From: Schlegelella_A sp965246805
Lineage (GTDB): Bacteria > Pseudomonadota > Gammaproteobacteria > Burkholderiales > Burkholderiaceae_C
DNA: 64,000 nt
NCBI GenBank assembly: GCA_965246805.1
Contig: CBDFFO010000004.1
Coordinates: 62,001 to 126,000 of the forward strand
Direction: 5' to 3'
Under the pieces are notes generated by a model. It had not been told where the DNA came from. It did not search any database and was given only the letters and a program-made list of their open reading frames with translations. Of the stretch, positions 61,207 through 64,000 are shown one piece after another. The first letter of the stretch is position 1. Each line of letters begins with the position of its first letter. Both the position numbers and the translations under genes were made by a program.

Positions 61207-61250
61207 ACTACGCTCATGCTCGCGGCAGAGGCCGCGAGCATGAGCGTAGT
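61207..61250. promoter_or_regulatory. perfect 20-bp hairpin between ureB and ureC
   Basis: The left arm (61207-61226, actacgctcatgctcgcggc) and right arm (61231-61250) are exact reverse complements around a 4-base agag loop. No T run follows; the next bases are tggctatccc. It lies 41 bases after ureB and 51 before ureC. It could be an RNA-processing or stability element that sets the UreB:UreC ratio, a partial terminator, or a small palindromic insertion. An isolated repeat this long and perfect is unlikely by chance. Confidence 0.85.
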
Positions 61251-61301
61251 TGGCTATCCCGCGTCCGTGGCCCGTGATGCTTCAACGTCCAAGGCACGCT
61301 G

Positions 61302-63047
61302 ATGGCCACCATCCAGCGCCGTGCCTATGCCGAGATGTACGGCCCGACCGTCGGCGACCGTGTGCGGCTCGCCGACACCGGCCTCGTCATCGAGGTCGAG
61401 AAAGACCACACGCTGCAAGCCGGCAGCTACGGCGAAGAGGTGAAGTTCGGCGGCGGCAAGACGATTCGCGACGGCATGGGGCAGAGCCAACGGCTCGCGG
61501 CCGAAGTCGCCGACACGGTCATCACGAACGCGTTGATCGTCGACCACTGGGGCATCGTCAAGGCCGACATCGGTCTGAAGGGCGGGCTCATCGCCGCGAT
61601 CGGCAAGGCGGGCAACCCCGATGTGCAGCCGGGCATCGACATCGTGATCGGGCCGGGGACCGAGATCATCGCGGGCGAAGGGATGATCGTGACGGCCGGC
61701 GGCATCGATTCGCACATCCACTTCATCTGCCCGCAGCAGATCGAGGAAGCATTGATGAGCGGCGTGACGACGATGCTCGGCGGCGGCACCGGCCCCGCGA
61801 CCGGAACGTTCGCGACCACCTGCACGCCGGGGCCGTGGCACATCCATTCGATGCTGAAGGCGGCCGAGAGCTTTCCGATGAACCTCGGCTTCCAGGGCAA
61901 GGGCAACGCGTCGTTGCCGCGTGCGCTCGAGGAGCAGGTCGAGGCCGGCGCCTATGGCCTGAAGCTGCATGAAGACTGGGGCACCACGCCGGCCGCGATC
62001 GACTGTTGCCTGAGCGTGGCCGAGCGGCACGACGTGCAGGTCACGATCCACACCGACACGCTGAACGAATCGGGTTTCGTCGAAGACACGATCGGCGCGT
62101 TCAAGGGCCGCACCATCGCCACCTTCCACACCGAAGGCGCGGGCGGCGGGCATGCGCCCGACATCATCAAGTGCGCGGGCCTGCCTAACGTGCTGCCGTC
62201 GTCGACCAACCCGACGATGCCCTACACCGTGAACACGGTCGACGAGCACCTCGACATGCTGATGGTGTGCCACCACCTCGACGCCGGCATCGCCGAAGAC
62301 CTGGCCTTCGCAGAGAGCCGCATCCGGCGCGAGACCATCGCCGCCGAAGACGTGCTGCACGACATGGGCGTGTTCTCGATGATGTCGAGCGACAGCCAGG
62401 CGATGGGGCGCGTGGGCGAAGTGATCATCCGCACGTGGCAGACGGCGCACAAGATGAAGTCGCAGCGCGGCTGGCTCGCCGACCCGCGAGCGCCCCATGA
62501 GCGAAGCGCCAGCGACCACGCGCGTCACGACAACTTCCGCGTCAAGCGCTACATCGCGAAGTACACGATCAACCCGGCGATCACGCAAGGCATCTCGCAC
62601 CTGGTGGGCTCCATCGAGGTCGGCAAGTTCGCCGACCTCGTGATCTGGAAGCCGGCGTTCTTCGGTGTGAAGCCGTCGCTGATCCTGAAGGGCGGCATGA
62701 TCGCTGCCGCCGCGATGGGCGACCCGAGCGCGAGCATCCCGACGCCGCAGCCGGTGCACTACCGGCCGATGTTCGGCGCCTACGGCGCGGCGTTGCACAG
62801 CGCCTGCCTCACCTTCATGTCGAAGGCCGCAATCGACCTGGGCGTGCCGGCGAAGCTCGGGCTGCAACGCCGCACCGAGGCTGTGAACGCAACGCGCACC
62901 ATCGGCAAGAAGGACATGGTGCACAACAACGGCACGCCCCACATCGAGGTCGACGCACAGACTTACGAGGTGCGCGCCGACGGCGTGCTGCTCACCTGCG
63001 AGCCGGCCACCGAGTTGCCGATGGCGCGGCGCTATTTCCTGTTCTGA
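61302..63047 (+). CDS. ureC: urease alpha (catalytic) subunit
   Basis: A 581-residue catalytic subunit with two nickel ions. Ligands are in 'GGIDSHIHFICPQQ' (two His), 'AYGLKLHEDWGTTP' (carbamylated Lys), 'TIHTDTLNESGF', 'ATFHTEGAGGGHAPDII' and 'SMMSSDSQAMGRVGEV' (Asp). The mobile-flap His is in 'DMLMVCHHLDAGI'. It is about ten residues longer than usual because of 'GWLADPRAPHERSASDHARH' before 'DNFRVKRYIAKYTINPAI'. The expected ureE, ureF and ureG genes do not follow within the window; a Tricorn-type gene starts 40 bases later. Confidence 0.97.
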   Translation: MATIQRRAYAEMYGPTVGDRVRLADTGLVIEVEKDHTLQAGSYGEEVKFGGGKTIRDGMGQSQRLAAEVADTVITNALIVDHWGIVKADIGLKGGLIAAIGKAGNPDVQPGIDIVIGPGTEIIAGEGMIVTAGGIDSHIHFICPQQIEEALMSGVTTMLGGGTGPATGTFATTCTPGPWHIHSMLKAAESFPMNLGFQGKGNASLPRALEEQVEAGAYGLKLHEDWGTTPAAIDCCLSVAERHDVQVTIHTDTLNESGFVEDTIGAFKGRTIATFHTEGAGGGHAPDIIKCAGLPNVLPSSTNPTMPYTVNTVDEHLDMLMVCHHLDAGIAEDLAFAESRIRRETIAAEDVLHDMGVFSMMSSDSQAMGRVGEVIIRTWQTAHKMKSQRGWLADPRAPHERSASDHARHDNFRVKRYIAKYTINPAITQGISHLVGSIEVGKFADLVIWKPAFFGVKPSLILKGGMIAAAAMGDPSASIPTPQPVHYRPMFGAYGAALHSACLTFMSKAAIDLGVPAKLGLQRRTEAVNATRTIGKKDMVHNNGTPHIEVDAQTYEVRADGVLLTCEPATELPMARRYFLF

Positions 63048-63087
63048 TCGTCCCGAACCTCAACGCAGCTAGAAGGCCCCTCCACCG

Positions 63088-64000
63088 ATGTCTTCTTTTC
63101 CTTTCGCTCGCCGCGCGCTGCGGCTCTGCATCGCTACCTGCCTGCTGGCGAGCCCGTGGCTCGCATACGCGCAGATGAACGGCTTCTACCGCTTCCCATC
63201 GCTGCACGGCGACCAAGTCTGGTTCACCGCCGAAGGCGACATCTGGCGCGTCTCCGCAGCCGGCGGCCGCGCAGAGCGCGTCACGACGAACCCGCGCGCG
63301 GAGACGCGGCCTTCGGTGTCGCCCGACGGCAAATGGCTCGCGTTCAACGGCGCCTACGAAGGCCCGACCGAGGTCTACGTGATGGCCGTCGACGGCGGCG
63401 TGCCCAAGCGGCTCACGTTCGGCGGCTTGAACGCGACCGTGTGGGGGTGGACGCCGGGCGGCGAGGTCGTCGTCACCGCGCCGTCGACCAGCGGTGCGCC
63501 GAACAACCAGCTCTACGCAATCGATCGGGCCACCCTGGCCACCCGCGCGTTCCCGGTCGGGCTCGCCAGCGATGGTGCGCTCGCGGCCGATGGCAAGACG
63601 CTCTACTTCACGCGCTACGGCCTGCGGGGCGACAACGTGCGCGGTTATCGCGGCGGTGCGATGCCGCGTTTGTGGACGATCGACACGTCGGGCACCGCCG
63701 AAGCGAAGCCCTTCGCCGACGCCGCGACGGGTTCGCGTCGCCCGATGCCGTTCACCGACGCGCAAGGCAAGCCACGCGTCGCCTTCCTCTCCGATCGCGA
63801 CGGCAGCTTCAACGTGTGGTCGGTCGACGCCGCCGGCAACGATGCGCACCAGCACACGCGCTACACGGCGACCGACGTGCGCTACGCATCGATCGACGGC
63901 ACGCGCGTCGCGTATGCGGTCGGCGCCGACCTGCACGTCGTCGACCTCGCCACCGACAACGATCGCGCAGTCGCCATCACGCTCGGCGGCGATTTCGACC
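63088..64000 (+). CDS. Tricorn-type protease, N-terminal beta-propeller (3' end outside window)
   Basis: An open frame from the ATG at 63088 to the window edge, 304 residues visible. A signal peptide ('LRLCIATCLLASPWLAYAQ') is followed by the typical Tricorn opening 'MNGFYRFPSLHGDQVWFTAEGDIWRVSAAGGRAERVTTNP', then 'RPSVSPDGKWLAFNGAYEGPTEVYVMAVDGGVPKRLTFGG', and further WD40/TolB-like blades such as 'PRVAFLSDRDGSFNVWSVDAAGNDAHQHTRY'. In complete homologues a PDZ domain and an S41 protease domain follow. They would lie beyond 64000. It is probably periplasmic, and unrelated to urease despite being only 40 bases after ureC. Confidence 0.88.
   Translation, partial: MSSFPFARRALRLCIATCLLASPWLAYAQMNGFYRFPSLHGDQVWFTAEGDIWRVSAAGGRAERVTTNPRAETRPSVSPDGKWLAFNGAYEGPTEVYVMAVDGGVPKRLTFGGLNATVWGWTPGGEVVVTAPSTSGAPNNQLYAIDRATLATRAFPVGLASDGALAADGKTLYFTRYGLRGDNVRGYRGGAMPRLWTIDTSGTAEAKPFADAATGSRRPMPFTDAQGKPRVAFLSDRDGSFNVWSVDAAGNDAHQHTRYTATDVRYASIDGTRVAYAVGADLHVVDLATDNDRAVAITLGGDFD

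Noticed and set aside
61254..62942. 562-codon antisense frame opposite ureC
   Set aside because: UreC is unmistakable on the plus strand; this is a shadow.

Overview
The window is high-GC DNA with dense, well-spaced genes, frequent 4-base ATGA overlaps and a gene set typical of a betaproteobacterium of the order Burkholderiales. That placement rests on PuuD-type urate oxidation with PuuE allantoinase, an urtABCDE urea transporter beside urease genes, TctAB and GspAB. It is an inference from gene content; no rRNA, tRNA or taxonomic marker is present. I see no prophage, insertion sequence, CRISPR array or RNA gene.

Layout. 1-2.9 kb: the end of a drug/metabolite exporter and a tctBA tricarboxylate transporter pair without its binding protein. 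3.0-12.6 kb: a sugar block with a GH1 beta-glucosidase, gluconokinase, a secreted S9 peptidase on the opposite strand, then an SDR, a gluconate-dehydrogenase-subunit-3/GMC fusion, a GH1-like glycosidase and a BASS-family transporter. 12.7-20.5 kb: purine base salvage and oxidation (adenine deaminase, guanine deaminase, xdhABC). 20.6-31.9 kb: gspAB, gshA, a sorbosone-dehydrogenase-like protein, an AI-2E family permease, an Ldh2-family dehydrogenase, glycerate kinase, a decayed hydroxypyruvate isomerase and ubiX. 32.0-37.8 kb: urate and allantoin catabolism, with puuD and uraH divergent from puuE and a 1038-residue fusion of UraD, AllC and a further M20 hydrolase. 37.9-54.2 kb: a mixed stretch with psiE, a transglutaminase, a flavin monooxygenase, ureD, psd, an orphan ABC binding protein, a P450, lipoproteins, an AsmA-like protein, ggt, a GST, and an ECF sigma factor with a secreted YdhR-like partner. 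54.3-63.0 kb: urtABCDE divergent from ureA, a small gene, ureB and ureC. 63.1 kb to the end: the start of a Tricorn-type protein.

How the genes fit. Much of the window forms one nitrogen-scavenging pathway. Adenine and guanine go to hypoxanthine and xanthine, then to urate, 5-hydroxyisourate, OHCU, allantoin, allantoate and ureidoglycolate. Urea is imported by Urt and hydrolysed by urease. A textbook sigma-54 promoter lies upstream of urtA, which fits control by nitrogen limitation. The Ldh2 enzyme, glycerate kinase and the hydroxypyruvate isomerase remnant could handle the ureidoglycolate/glyoxylate end.

Most unusual items. (1) A 40-codon ORF made of two near-identical 20-codon units is wedged between urtB and urtC with ATGA overlaps on both sides; each unit ends in a ribosome-binding site serving the next start. 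(2) A dispersed CCCTCTCCC/GGGAGAGGG palindromic element lies between genes in two places. In two others it is inserted in frame inside genes: in xdhB, and in the linker that joins AllC to an extra M20 enzyme. (3) A 58-residue His-containing membrane protein gene lies between ureA and ureB, and a perfect 20-bp hairpin lies between ureB and ureC.
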